In this document: one piece after another, positions 46,261 to 58,100 of the stretch
Layout of the letters: each line of letters opens with the position of its first letter
Position numbering within the stretch: the stretch's first letter is position 1
Assembly (NCBI GenBank): GCA_036346225.1
Contig: JARFIW010001104.1
Coordinates: 5,854,001-5,918,000 of the forward strand
Source: Platerodrilus igneus
Lineage: Eukaryota > Arthropoda > Insecta > Coleoptera > Lycidae
Direction of reading: 5' to 3'
Length of the DNA stretch: 64,000 bases
The notes under the pieces: model-generated
Databases searched by the model: none
What the model saw: the letters and a program-made list of their open reading frames with translations, nothing else
Told to the model about the DNA's origin: nothing
Position numbers and translations under genes: made by a program

Positions 46261-48720
46261 CAAACCGGAAACCTCCAGTACTAACAATGTGCTAATCAAA
46301 AATGAAGCTCAGACAGAAAATGCGAGCTCTGCAAAACAATTATCTGTATTGATGAGTACAGCACCTAACAAAAGTATTGTGTCATTATCCACTGTGATTT
46401 TGCAGGTGAAAGATAATGTGGAAATTATCAGACGTTTCATGACGCAACAATGCGCTAAAGGACTAGGTTTAAAAATTTCTGTCTCATCAATTGAAGTACA
46501 TGGCCTGAATAAAATGAGTATGTCGAGCGACGTTGTATCCTCATGCTCATTACGACCTTTTCAAAAATCAAACCCTAATTTTGAAATTAATGTGATTATT
46601 GTGCCTTCAATTGCGGGTATGGTGCCATTTGGCCCGGTATCAACTCGTCCAAATTATATTAAAACTTTGCTATTGGCCGATCACTATTATGGCCGCACCC
46701 GGGAAGTGTACTTACTACTAGGTGCAGACATATATTCTACAGTATTGTTATCAGGTTTAAAGCAAGGACGGTCAGGAGAACATTCTGCCCTGAATACCAT
46801 CTTTGGATGGATTCTTGTTGGAAAAACATTGTGCGCCGGTAAACCAAACGTGACCGCCCTGTGTACATCTATAAGTGCTCCCTTAGACACCATTATTCGC
46901 AAGTTCTGGGAATTAGAGCAAGTTCTTGAAAGTGCAGTGCAGTCGCCTGAGGATAAGCAATGTGAATTTATATTTGTGCTTCATTTACCCTTTCGAGAAT
47001 CATGTGCCGAACTTGGCAAGTCGTCCTCTATCGCTCTGCGACGTTACGAACAACTGGAGCGACGGTTAGGGAAAAACCCTCAGCTGGCAGCAGATTATGC
47101 GATGTTTATGAAAGATTACCTTGATTTGGGTCATATGTCTTTAGCGCGAGATCCTCCCTCAGCACAGTCAGTATGGTACTATATTCCCCACCATTGTATT
47201 CAAAAACCTGACAGCACCACAACTAAACTGAGAGTGGTTTTTGATGCATCAGCCAAATCATCAAATGGACTGTCGTTGAATGATGTGCTGCTACCAGGTT
47301 CAAAATTGCACAGAGATATTACAAGTATTTTGTTAAATTTTAGAGTGCATAAAATTGTGTTAACAGCCAATATAAAACAAATGTATCGGCAAATTGAAAT
47401 CTGCGAACAACATCGTTCATTTCAACGTATCTTCTGGCGATTTTCACAAAATGATGCAATTCAAGAGTACCAACTCAATACCGTGACTTATGGAGTTAGT
47501 CATCTCCATTCTTAGCTCTTCGTGTTTTAGTCCAGCTGGCACAAGATAATGTAGAGACTTATCCGTTAGCTCCCAAGGTACTTCTTTCTGACACTTACAT
47601 TGATGATGTCGTTACAGGAGAGAATTCTGTAGAAAATGTCTTGAAATTACAACAACAGATTATATCTTTATTATCGACTGATGAGTTTACTCTTCGCAAG
47701 TGGAGTAGTAATGACTCAAATATACTAACTGCACTGCCAACAGAAGATCTCCAACCAATGTGTTTTGATGAATCCAACTCAATTAATTTAAATGTTCTAG
47801 GGTTGCAGTGGCATCCTCAGATAAATTGTTTTCAATTCAAAGTTCAATCTCTATTACAACCTTGTACTAAGCGAAGCATTTTATCTGATATAGCGAGGGT
47901 GTTTGACCCACTTCACTTATTAGCACCTGTGACCTTTCTTGTAAAATACCTTGTACAACATCTGTGGACCTTAGGGATAGGTTAGGACGGCACTCCACCT
48001 CCTGATGTCGTGGAAAGATAGACGGCATACAAATCACAATTATCGTGTTTATCAAGTATGAGGATCCCTAGACGTCTTCTAATCGATAGTGTAAAATCCT
48101 TAGAGCTTCATGGCTTTTGCGATGCCCCTGAATCTGGTTATGCCGTAGTAATTTATATTCGTTCTGTAACACACGACGAAAAATATTCAGTAGTATTGAT
48201 TTGTGCCAAGTCAAAAGTTGCTCCCCTCAAGCGAATCTCTATGCTTCGACCAGAACTATGTGCAGCCGTTTTGTTATCAAATTTGATCGAATATGTGACT
48301 AGTGTTTATAAAACCAATCTTAAGTTTGATAAAATTTATGCTTGCTCTGATTCGACTATAACCTTGTCATGGATAAAGTCATCGCCACATCGGTGGAAAA
48401 CCTTCGTTAGTAATAGAATCACCCATATTCAAGATAGGGTTCCACCTCAATTATGGCATCACATCAGTGGTAAAACGAATCCAGCCGATTGTGCATATGG
48501 TGGGTTACTGCCGTCAGACTTTCTATCTCATACTGCATGGTTTTCCGGGCTCTCGTTTCTCTATGAGGATCATGATTATGCTTCAGCCAACCCTGAGTGT
48601 TTGGAGTTAAGGAAAACAGGTGAAGAACGAACAATTACTTTTGTGCATGTTTTATCAACCAACGTGATAAATACGCCGTTAAACCGTATCTCGCATTGCG
48701 TAAGGTTCTGGGTGTCATAA
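46261..48720 (+). pseudogene. BEL element A protease, RT and RNase H
   Basis: The long frame 46175-47515 holds the Pao-type aspartic protease (LLGADIYSTVLLSG) and the RT start (KLRVVFDASAKSSNGLSLND). The segment that should contain the catalytic DSG of the protease is missing: the text runs from VILQVKDN straight to RRFMTQQCAKGLGL. RT motif A reads TANIKQMYRQI, with Asn at 47369-47371 in place of the catalytic Asp. A frameshift near 47510 leads to 47530-47985 with DTYIDDVVTG (active site) and the thumb. RNase H follows at 48058-48720 (LHGFCDAPESGYAVV, CSDSTITLSWIKSS). It is dead in two catalytic sites besides the frameshifts. Confidence 0.88.
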
Positions 48721-50071
48721 GTTTTTGTTTGCGCTTCATTAATAATATTAGACCAGGAGTTCAACAGAAGGCTTGTGGACCTCTTACGATGATTGAATTA
48801 AACAAGTCGTTATGTATACTCGTAAAAGTAGTTCAACACGAAACATTTCCCAGTGAGTTAGAACAAATCAAGAATAGAACCATGTGTGTGAAATCTATCC
48901 ACAAGCTAGCTCCCTTTCTTGATTCTGATTCTATTATTCGTGTTGGTGGTCGATTACGCTATTCCGATATGTCCTATGAAGCCAAACATCCTATGTTGCT
49001 ACCTCGGAATCACCGACTAACAACGATGATTATTGAAGATGCACATTGTAAAAATCTACATCCTGGCCCACAAACTCTAGGATATCTGCTCTCACAACAA
49101 TTTTGGAGTTTAGGTCAAAAGCGTGCTATTAACCAGGTATTGTCCCGTTGTATTCGCTGTTTTAAAGTTCAATCAACATCCGCCCCTCCATTAATAGGGC
49201 ATCTTTCCTTACTTCGTGTGTCACAACTAAAACCATTTAGTCATGCAAGAGTGGACTTTGCAGGTCCTTTAACCATAACTGTAGGACGGCTCAGAGATGC
49301 TAAGCATATGAAGGCGTATATTTGTATTTTCGTTTGTATGGCTACAAAGGCTTATCATATCGAATTAGTGTCCGATCTTACTTCTGAGGCATTTTTGGCA
49401 GCTTGTCGCCGGATCGTGACAAGGCAAGGTCGTTGCATGAATATATGTAATGACCGAGGTACCAATTTTGTCGGAGCCTCACGTTTACTTTCTGAGTATC
49501 TTAGAGATACCACCGCTTTCTTGGGAGTTACGTGGCACTTCAATCTACCTGTCGCACCTCATTTTGGTGGCCTCTGGGAACTTGGTGTGCAGTCAATCAA
49601 GTCACATTTACATCGCGTCATAAGTCATCAAATCCTCACCTATGAAAAACTGTTAACCGTCTTAACTCAAACAGAAGCCATTTTAAATTCTCGCCCCTTA
49701 TATAGTGCCAGTGCAGATCCAAACAACTTATTTGTGTTCACCCCAGGACATTTCTTAACCTTAGAACCGTTAACATCTCCACCTGATGAAGATCTCACGC
49801 TTCTTAAACTTAATCATTTGAACTGATGGCAGCTTCTGCAGAGGATGAAGCAAGATTTTTGGCGACGGTGGTCTCAAAACATTTGCATTCATTGCAACAA
49901 CGAACTAAATGGATTAGTAATTCGGCCCTTCTAAGTGTTAGTGATTTAGTGTTAATTAAGAAGTCGAATTTACCCCTTTACAGTGGAAACTTGCTAAAGT
50001 GGTCTTGCTTTATCCAGGACGTGATGGAGTCGTTAAAGTTGCTCGTGTGTGTTCCACCCAAGGGGAACTAG
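48696..50071 (+). pseudogene. BEL element A integrase
   Basis: Frame 48696-49826 encodes 376 residues: RVGGRLRYSDMSYEAKHP, the zinc domain (His pair in NHRLTTMIIEDAHC and CIRCF), and the core with ARVDFAGPLTIT (first Asp), CNDRGTNFVGA (second Asp, in a site usually SDNGTNF) and APHFGGLWELGVQSIKSHL (Glu). It overlaps by one base with 49826-50071, which holds the C-terminal DUF5641-like part (LQQRTKWISN, LVLIKKSNLP) in another frame. This is the best preserved reading frame of the element, with all three catalytic acidic residues present. Confidence 0.88.
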
Positions 50072-50214
50072 ACCTCCCAATAGTAAAATTATGTCGGTTG
50101 CCAATTGGTCTTTAGTTTTAGTTATTGGATGTGTATACTGTATGTTTTATAATGGTTTTTTGCTGTTTTATGTTTGTATAGGAAAATAATTGATGCTTAT
50201 TTTGGTGAGTGAGA

Positions 50215-50574
50215 TGTTATGAGTTGAAATTATTTATAAAACTCATTTTTTTGTGAGATTTGTAATTTTCCCGCCATTTTTGTGTGTTCGTTTTTGCGCC
50301 AGTCGACTGTCGCGCTCCGCGACATAAATAGCGTTGTGTGGTGGGAAACAGACAGTTGATTGCCGCGTTCCGCGCTATTAACATCCATTTGTGTGTGTGT
50401 AAATTACCATTTTTAATATTTCAATCCGTTTGTGTCTTGTGGCGATGTGAAACGTATTTGTTAGTGTTTACTTTTTGTACATTTTGAGTAGATTAAAACT
50501 GTTAATAGCTCGAACTTCATGTATTTGATTTAGTGCTATTATTGCATCATCAATTTAATAAAATCAAAACATTA
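50215..50574 (+). repeat. 3' LTR of BEL element A
   Basis: 360 bases, matches 33847-34206. Followed by the target duplication CGTGG (50575-50579), after which the protease coding of element B resumes. Confidence 0.88.
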
Positions 50575-50579
50575 CGTGG

Positions 50580-51075
50580 AAACGACCTTTCCCGTTAATA
50601 CCCAACCAAACGTTATTTTAATAGCAACTGGCTCGTTAGCGACACCCTAACGAGATTCGTTTGAACACAGATTTCGGCTCCGAGTAGCATGTCAATCTTA
50701 CCAGGAATATTAAAATTAGGATCAGCTAAGGTCAAACCTCGAGTATGCGACCATTCCTTGGCCCCTATAGACGACGAAAGTAATTGATTACAAATGTTGG
50801 GTAAAATATAACAATCAATTTCATATGCTGGAGACCTTGCTCCCGAGAAGCTGACTACACACGATAGTGTACCAGACACCAACGACGAATTTAAGCCAAG
50901 TCCTTGAACAGTGACATTGGCTCTCCGTTTCTTTAAACCTAATCTCCGATGGCACCTTTCAGTCATTAAACTTTTCATGGATCCGTTAACTAAAATTATA
51001 CAAACAAGTTGCAATTTTCATGTATATCGAGCACCGACACCATTGCCGGAGCTAACCGCGTGGTTGTATGTTCTA
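50580..51075 (-). pseudogene. BEL element B protease
   Basis: Minus-strand frame 50613-51014: the segment ILVNGSMKSLMTERCHRRLGL corresponds to the catalytic site of Pao-type proteases, where Asp-Ser-Gly is expected; here it reads Asn-Gly-Ser. It continues with GLGLNSSLVSGTLSCVVSF and KIDMLLGAEICV. The frame then shifts near 50620 and runs into the element A insertion site. Protease would process the gag-pol polyprotein. Confidence 0.75.
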
Positions 51076-52740
51076 ATGGTGAGGAAATTCACGAGCTATT
51101 GACAGGTTGTTCATCACAACCGCCGACAGATTGTCTTCACTAGGTCTACTAGTAGAAGTAAGTCTAGGCGCGGTTCTCCGGGGAGACGCTGACCTTTGAC
51201 GATGAGTTTGCCTGCGTGGAGACACCGATTTTTCTCGTTTTTCGAAGTGAAGTAACGAATTGTGTGACTGTTGACATTTTCTACATAACCAATCCAACTT
51301 ACAATTTTTCATCGAATGTGAAGTATTTAAACATTTAAGATAAAGATTTTTAACCTTTACCACCTCAAATCTTTCTTCAGGGGTTTTATCGAGAAACTGC
51401 TTACATCTATAAATAGCATACACAGCTTGACACAGACTACAATTTTTACCATTATTAGTAGTCCCAACTAAAGAAGTTTTAGCCGAAGGGCTTACAAACT
51501 TTTTTTTCCCTTTGTTTCACGGAATCTCGAGATTGTAAGTATGTTCCTGAAGCAATGTTATTTATTTCCAATACTTTACATTGTTTTTCAATGTACGACC
51601 TTAAATCTTTGAACGAGGGAATCTTGTCACTATTTTCTAATTCAAAACGCTTTAAAACGCCTCTATCTAATATTTTCGATAACAGATTAAACATTACATG
51701 TGATTTTCCAATGCTCCACCCGAAGGTACTACATTGGCCAGGAAGCGAGTTTTTTTTTTACCTGAAAAATTTTGAATTTTGCCGAATCCTTGCTGTTCCA
51801 AACAAGGTAGGGATCTTTAACGTGCGTGACAACACTCACACACGGGACCTCCATTTTACCTCTCATCCGAACGAGGGTGTATTTTTGCGAAAAATGCTCT
51901 CCTAACATTTTTCAAGCGGACCGTGTCGGGATTCGAACCCGGGACCTAGGGAGTAGTAGTCAGACACATATCACTACGCTACGGAGCCGCCTAAAACAGA
52001 TTAAACAACATGAAATCTAATAGATCTATTTCCATCTACTTTAGCGCGAATATATTTTCATCAAAACAAGTAATTAATTGCCGGAGTTCCGTGTGCGAGT
52101 CTGAGGAACTTACCTTAGGGCATTTTTCGAGAGCATTAAAATATTTTGAAAGTAATAACCTCTTGAACTGAAAACGATTAGTAATCATTTTATAGGCTTC
52201 ATCGTACGCACAATCGTTTAATGGCAAATGTTTTATTAACGCACGCAACTAATCATCTAGTGTATCTATGAGATAGCAAAATTTTTTGACAGGGGACAAA
52301 CTGACATTATCATGAATCAATCGCTTATAAATTGCATGATAACTTAAGTCCAAAATACAATGTGAAAACCGCGGGACTGATAGGTGTTTCAAGCTAATAC
52401 CACTATGTATCGACAAAGGAATATTCATATTTTCCACCTGCGGCTTATTTTCTAGGAGATTTAATTTACATTGTTCAGCAATAATACGAATATCTAACAG
52501 ATAATCATCGATTTTCATCCTAAGAGATAAGAATTCGTCCAATTGTTCACTTTCTTCATCAAAGAAAATATCCTTGCAAAAAAACTTGATATGAGTTTCA
52601 ATTTGCTCGACACTTTTCATCGATGCTCTAATTACAGCAATCGATACATTTTCCGGTTTATTAATCTTACTGTATATTTGATCCAATCGATTTATTACAA
52701 ACTTAGCTTCAAGAATAGCTTTATCAATTGATATAACCAT
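51076..52740 (-). pseudogene. BEL element B gag, split by a SINE
   Basis: Starts at the ATG at 52740 (MVISIDKAILEAKFVINRLD). Conserved core: ISLKHLSVPRFSH, KKFCYLIDTL, then frame 52036-52248 (AYKMITNRFQFKRLLL). A SINE interrupts at 51994. Coding resumes at 51693 with NLLSKILDRGVLKRFELE, and 51073-51423 carries knuckles CLNTSHSMKNC and CRKCQQSH plus an Arg/Ser-rich stretch. Stops occur near 52250 and 51425-51480. The ATG choice follows from the leader length and the gag start pattern. Confidence 0.78.
51694..51994 (-). mobile_element. tRNA-derived SINE with 13-bp target duplication
   Basis: 301 bases between perfect 13-base direct repeats aacagattaaaca (51681-51693 and 51995-52007). The head at the high-coordinate end is tRNA-like on the minus strand: an A-box-like TAGCGTAGTGATATG and a perfect B box GGTTCGAATCC (plus strand ggattcgaaccc, 51930-51941). 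The body shares blocks with the copy at 29645-29905. SINEs rely on pol III transcription and LINE enzymes for mobility. The perfect duplication and intact B box indicate a fairly recent insertion, after element B had inserted. Confidence 0.88.
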
Positions 52741-52789
52741 ATTTGATTAATGAACGACAATAAAATTAACGTAAAAACAAAGCGTACTT

Positions 52790-54335
52790 GAAATACGCTA
52801 CAACTGATTAATCTACGAAATTAAATTATTAATCGACAAATGCAATTAATTACAATGCCCGCTCGACAAAACGTTTAATGTTTCAAAATAAATACCAATA
52901 ACCTCTTTGTTATACTAAGTTGGTTGACCCGTGTGGTGCATCCAACTTGTCGACGAACAATAAGGTACGAATTTAAAATACACCCACATAAATTTCTGCA
53001 AAGTTTACATAAAGTAAACTGACGACCATTAATCCTTGCGACAAAGAAATAGGGATGTATATAAATTTACCGTTATACCCAAATGTTTCTATACTATTAA
53101 ATGTGTGAACAAAATGTTAGTCTCTTTGTAACACGCTCAAACATATCAAAACTACGACCATTATTAAATTAAAGTATAAATAAGGTACGACCGGAATAAG
53201 AACTAATTAATTAATGAAATCCGACGTACGAAGCCCATGTTTATTTAACGCGCGAGGAGTCTTATAATTTTATATATCGACTTACCTTTGCGTTATTCTA
53301 TTGTTCTAAGTATCGTTCCTACTTTTCAACGAAGTGGACTGTATGGCGATTTATTAGACGTTTGCACTATCACTGTGTTTTTTAGGGGTTTATCGATAAA
53401 CTCACATTCGGCGACACTATTGACTTAACTTACTTTACCGAACCAACACAACCGTTTATATTCGATGTCCATGAGCAAGTATCTATCACTACCCCTTTAG
53501 TCCAACTTAATTTCCATCGGCACAAAGGAGGTTTATGACAGGATATAACGGGACAAGGGATGACAGCTTTACTATTTGATTTACAACTACGAAATTACAA
53601 AAACTTAAAATTAAACCCGAAAACGTGTGACAAAGAGATCAAACATCCCGCCCATCAAAATAAGTATGACAGGATATAACGGGACAAGGGATGACAGCTT
53701 TACTATTTGATTTACAACTACGAAATTACAAAACTTAAAATTAAACCCGAAAACGTGTGACAAAGAGATCAAACATCCCGCCCATCAAAATAAGTATGAC
53801 AGGATATAACGGGACAAGGGATGACAGCTTTACTATTTGATTTACAACTACGAATTTACAAAGACTTAAAATTAAACCTGAAAACGAGCGACAAAGAGAC
53901 CAAACAGCTCTTGTAAATGTAATATATAAATTGATTTCATATCGTAGTAATCGATATTATTCAAATGTTTCCATCTCACATCCGCAACCGAAAACTAACC
54001 AAAAAGACAAATGATTATAAGATCAACATTACGTTTCCACTCTACTCCCGCATCTTAGGCTTGAAAACTAAATGGAAGTTGATGGCAAACCTTTTACGTG
54101 TAATTGCATATTTTGTTAATTGCTAATAGATTGTAGCACAATGCAACACTTTCCTTTTAAAAATAATTATAACTGACGTTTTATTTTTCACAAAATTTTG
54201 GAAAAGGTGCTTGAAATTCGATGAAACTTTTCAGTGCTATCATATTCCAAATACATCATAAACAATTTAGTAACTCTCCAGATTTCAGCTGTATCTGCTA
54301 CAGCAGGACTTAATTTTATTTTTATTTTTTTTTCT
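52790..54335. repeat. left arm of large inverted duplication
   Basis: Covers the leader and 5' LTR of BEL element B plus about 430 bases of upstream flank. It recurs inverted at 56925-58365 with moderate divergence. The duplicated block includes non-element flank (for example cacatccgcaaccgaaaac at 53979), so it is a segmental inverted duplication and not two independent insertions. Confidence 0.8.
53238..53906 (-). repeat. 5' LTR of BEL element B with three internal units
   Basis: Same ends as 30814-31230 but longer, because a ~131-base unit (LTR start plus the purine tract gatgggcggga) is present three times between 53536 and 53906. A TGGGCTTCGTACG primer-binding-like site follows at 53225-53237. 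Confidence 0.75.
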
Positions 54336-56540
54336 AAATAACAAATAGTCTAGACGGTTGATATGGAGGCGAAGAAATTATTTGGATACATAGTGTGTAT
54401 TATAAACCTTGTAATTGTTCTGCATTTCTGAGAAAACAATATTAATAAATCCCCCTACCCCCATTCTACATGTTAATACCGAGTCTAGCCCAATAAAATC
54501 TCCATTATTGTGGTATAAAAATCGTGCATGTATGTGTGCACCCACGTCATTAAAATATCCATAAAAGTCCGCGCGCCCGAAAACAGAAGAAATGATTTAT
54601 AACTCGACGTTACTAAAAATTTAAATCATACGCTATAAACCGATATTCAAGAAGGGCGGCGGTTAATCATAAAACTTGAGTTCGTTGTTCAACAAGAACC
54701 TAAGAGTATTGTTGATGGGTGTTTATAATTACAATTCGGCTCTGAATTTAATAATCTTTTATTACAAATTTAACGATCCTGGACTGAACTCTCGAATGAA
54801 CAAAACGTTTCGTTACGTATTCTTTGTTAGTTGTAGTCTATTATTAATTTGAAATGATGTGGAGCAATTCGTCAGACGAACCATTCTCGATCTTAATATA
54901 GAACCGATCATTTATCTAGTAGAAGCTGTTACTGTCAAATGTCAGTCTTCCTAACATATACAGTTTTATGCCAACTACATCGTTATTAAATGGGACACTT
55001 TCATAATTACAAAATTAAGATTTGTTAAGTAGTTTTAGCTTTGTTCTCGGATGTTAAGCAAAATAATAATTTTTGCAAGACGTTGGACAATTGAACAAAG
55101 TGCTACTGTTTGTTCATTACAAATTTGACAGTTTCCATTCAATTAAATTGACCCTTTATAATTAAGGAAGTACTTTTGAGCTGAATAAAACTAATATTTT
55201 TGTGCACCCTGACAAAGTGTTCAAGTTTCCTCATCATACCTATTCCAAATATATTTACTCCAAACGCAACACAAAATCTTACAGATGAAACTTACTTCTT
55301 GTAATACTGGACTATGTGGTGAAACCGACCTGAAGGCTAACCCAAACGCCCTCTATAAACGGCACACCGGGCTTCATGATCTAACATCTAGTGGCAGTGG
55401 CTCGAGGACTCCTACGTTGTGTTGTTATAATGTGACCCAAATTCGCACTGGAAAGATGGCGTTAAGACGGGAAGGTTTGAAATAAAACTACAGCATTTAC
55501 TAACTTGACTTTTAATCAAAAGAATAACCACTAAATAGATCATTCGCATGAAAGCATAGAAAAATGACATTTAAAGCAAACAGTACCATACTCAACCTGG
55601 GCGATTAAGGAAAGAGCATGGCAGAGAAAACCCTAAACTGCCCACACTTCAAGCTGCATTTGGCACATCTCGACAAGGACGGGTAACGTACAAGTACCCA
55701 GGTCACCAACACTGAATTTAATGGGATGTCAACTGTTACCCAGACATACCACACATGACAACTAAAAAAACGTTAGTGTAAACCAGCTAGTTTTTTTTGG
55801 TAGGTACTGAGGTCGGATAACCAATACTACTCAGTTAAAGTTGAAAGAGAGGAACACCAGGAAGGTAAAATCTGCCTTGACTACCAATGTTCCTCACTGC
55901 ACGGACATAAAATGTTAGTAATATTCAACAAGGTTTGAACACATGTGCCCACATACATACATTAGCAGTTTCCAGTCTTTGTTACATAATATTTCACAAA
56001 GGCTAATGTTACGTCATCATCGAACATTTATTGGTATTGGTGACAATAAATACTATTAGTGCGGGTACCCTACAGTTTTAGTGAAACATTTTATGCCGGC
56101 AGTGCGTGAAGGACAGTCGTACTCGAACCGTTGCAGAAGCCAGTGGTATGAGAGCTTTTGGAAGCGACACCATCACCCGAACGTGCGTGTTCTTGGTTGT
56201 CCGTTAAACCCTTTTGTGTGACTTTTATTGCCCCGAGCGGCACAGGCTTTAAGGTATTTATACCCTTTATTAAGTAGTTTGTTGTAGTTGTTTTAGTTAT
56301 TACATAACCGCTCCACTGCCATCGGTATTGCTACAAAAAGCAATTGGTCCTTCCCTATAATTAACATATCTATATCACCTCATTCATCCCATACATCCAG
56401 CTAACCAACTTCCTATTATTTACAAAAGAGAACAAGTACAAGTACATTGACAAGACGACACGAATCGCTGAAATGAACTTATGGTATGATTGCGCATAGT
56501 TAAAAAGGCGCTGGTTATTGAATAGACTATCTCCAACATA
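54336..56540. other. 2.2 kb spacer of the inverted duplication, no gene seen
   Basis: AT-rich. The 66-codon frame at 55285-55485 and others show no motif. No RNA gene found. Confidence 0.5.
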
Positions 56541-56549
56541 GTCATAGAT

Positions 56550-56852
56550 GCAAACGCGTAGGCACAAGATGGTCGGTTGTTATACTCCAGTGAATGACAA
56601 TAGGGAGTGTGAGCAGTTTTGGCAGGAGTTGGAAAATGTATTAGACAAACGGAACGACCGCGTGGTTCTATTAAATGATATGAATAGTTGGGTCGAAGTA
56701 CACAGAGAAAATGCTGATCATGTGGTTGGTCTATTTGGCGATTCAAGAACGAATGAAAATGGGGATGTGTATGGAACAAGAACTGTTTGTGGTATAAACA
56801 TAACGACATGTACAAGTACACATGGCAAAGGCAAATGTGAGAAGTATAATTG
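56550..56852 (+). pseudogene. RTE-type LINE endonuclease fragment
   Basis: The frame gives YTPVNDNRECEQFWQELENV, then RVVLLNDMNSWVEVHRENAD and VVGLFGDSRTNENGD, the centre of an RTE-type apurinic endonuclease. The catalytic GDMN motif reads NDMN and the following WVG reads WVE. No RT follows, so it is an internal fragment. It may belong to the same family as the 3' ends at 60345-64000. Confidence 0.7.
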
Positions 56853-57327
56853 ATTTGGTTGTGTTTGGTGAAAGTTTCAGAGAACCGGTTTGTTATTCAG
56901 AAAAAAAAATTAAATTAAATTAAATCCCTACTGTAGCAGATACAGCTAAAATCTGGAGAGTTACTAAATTGTTTATGGTGTATTTGGAATATGATAGCAC
57001 TGAAAAGTTTTATCCAATTTCAAGCACCTTTTCCAATATTTTGTGAAAAATAAAACGTCAGTTATAATTACTTTTAAAAGAAAAGTGTTGCATTGTGCTA
57101 CAATCTATTAGCAATCAATATAATATGCAATTACACGTAAGAGGTTTGCCATCAACTTCCATTTAGTTTTCAAACCTTAGATGCGGGATTAGAGTGGAAA
57201 CGTAATGTTGATTTTATAATCATTTGTCTCTTTGGGTTGTTTTCGGTTGCGGATGTGAGATGGAAACATTTGAATAATATCGATTACTACGATATGAAAT
57301 CAATTTATATATTACATTTACAAGGGC

Positions 57328-57875
57328 TGTTTGGTCTCTTTGTCGCTCGTTTTCGAGTTTAATTTTAAGTCTTTGTAAATTCGTAGTTGTAAATCAAATA
57401 GTATAGCTGTCATCCCTTGTCCCGTTATATCCTGTCATACTTATTTTGGTGGGCGGGATGTTTCATCTCTTTGTCACACGTTTTAGGGTTTCATTTTAAG
57501 TCTTTGTAATTTCGTAGTTGTAAATCAAATAGAAAAACGCTGCCATCCCTTGTCCCGTTATATCCTGTCATAAACCTCCTTTGTGCCGATAGAAATTAAG
57601 TTGGACTAAAGGGGTAGTGATAGATACTTGCTCATGGACATCGAATACAAACGGTTGTGTTGGTTCAGTAAAGTGAGTTAAGTCAATAGTGTCGCCGAAT
57701 GTGAGTTTATCGATAAACCCCTAAAAAACACAGTGATAGTGCAAACGTAACACTTCTAATAAATCGCCTTACAGTCCACTTCGTTGAAAAGTAGGAACGA
57801 TACTTAGAACAATAGAATAACGTAAAGGTAAGTCGATATATAAAATTATAAGACTCCTCGCACGTTAAATAAACA
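57328..57875 (+). repeat. extra BEL element B LTR in the inverted duplication
   Basis: From TGTTTGGTCTC to AATAAACA, with two copies of the ~131-base unit. Followed by the primer-binding-like TGGACTTCGTACG. No gag follows on the plus strand. Confidence 0.75.
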
Positions 57876-58046
57876 TGGACTTCGTACGTCAAATTTGATT
57901 AATTAATTAGTTCTTATTCCGGTCGTTCCTTATTTATACTTTAATTTAATAATTGTCGTAGTTTTGATATGTTTGAGCGTGTTACAAAGAGGCTAACATC
58001 TTGTTCACATATTTAATAGTATAGAAACATTTGGGTATAACGGTAA

Positions 58047-58050
<4 letters not shown>

Positions 58051-58098
<48 letters not shown>
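58051..58098. repeat. (TA)n
   Basis: About 24 TA units inside the right arm; absent from the corresponding place in the left arm (around 53060), which reads gtatataaattt. Confidence 0.9.

Positions 58099-58100
<2 letters not shown>

Larger units (their letters stand above)
33847..50574 (+). mobile_element. BEL/Pao element A, inserted in element B
   Basis: Two 360-base LTRs (33847-34206 and 50215-50574) start TGTTATGAG and end AACATTA and differ at only a few percent of positions by eye. A TTGGTCCTTCGAG primer-binding-like site follows the 5' LTR at 34207. Gag and pol lie between, on the plus strand, split by a Gypsy element at 35288-45578. Own length without the Gypsy insert is about 6.4 kb, a usual BEL length. 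It sits in element B in opposite orientation with a 5-bp target duplication. Confidence 0.88.
30814..53906 (-). mobile_element. BEL/Pao element B (outermost host of the nest)
   Basis: LTRs lie at 30814-31230 (3') and 53238-53906 (5'). Coding remains run from gag at 52740 down to integrase at about 31300, interrupted by element A at 33847-50579 and a SINE at 51694-51994. A GGTGGGCGGGA purine tract precedes the 3' LTR on the minus strand and a TGGGCTTCG primer-binding-like site follows the 5' LTR. LTRs start TGTTTGG and end AAACA. A short leader lies between the 5' LTR and gag. No convincing outer target duplication was seen (gacct versus gctct). Confidence 0.78.

Noticed and set aside
49780..49800. 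CTGATGA words at 49783 and 47679
   Set aside because: They lie in BEL coding sequence and have no matching stem II, GAAA box or stem I, so they are not hammerheads.
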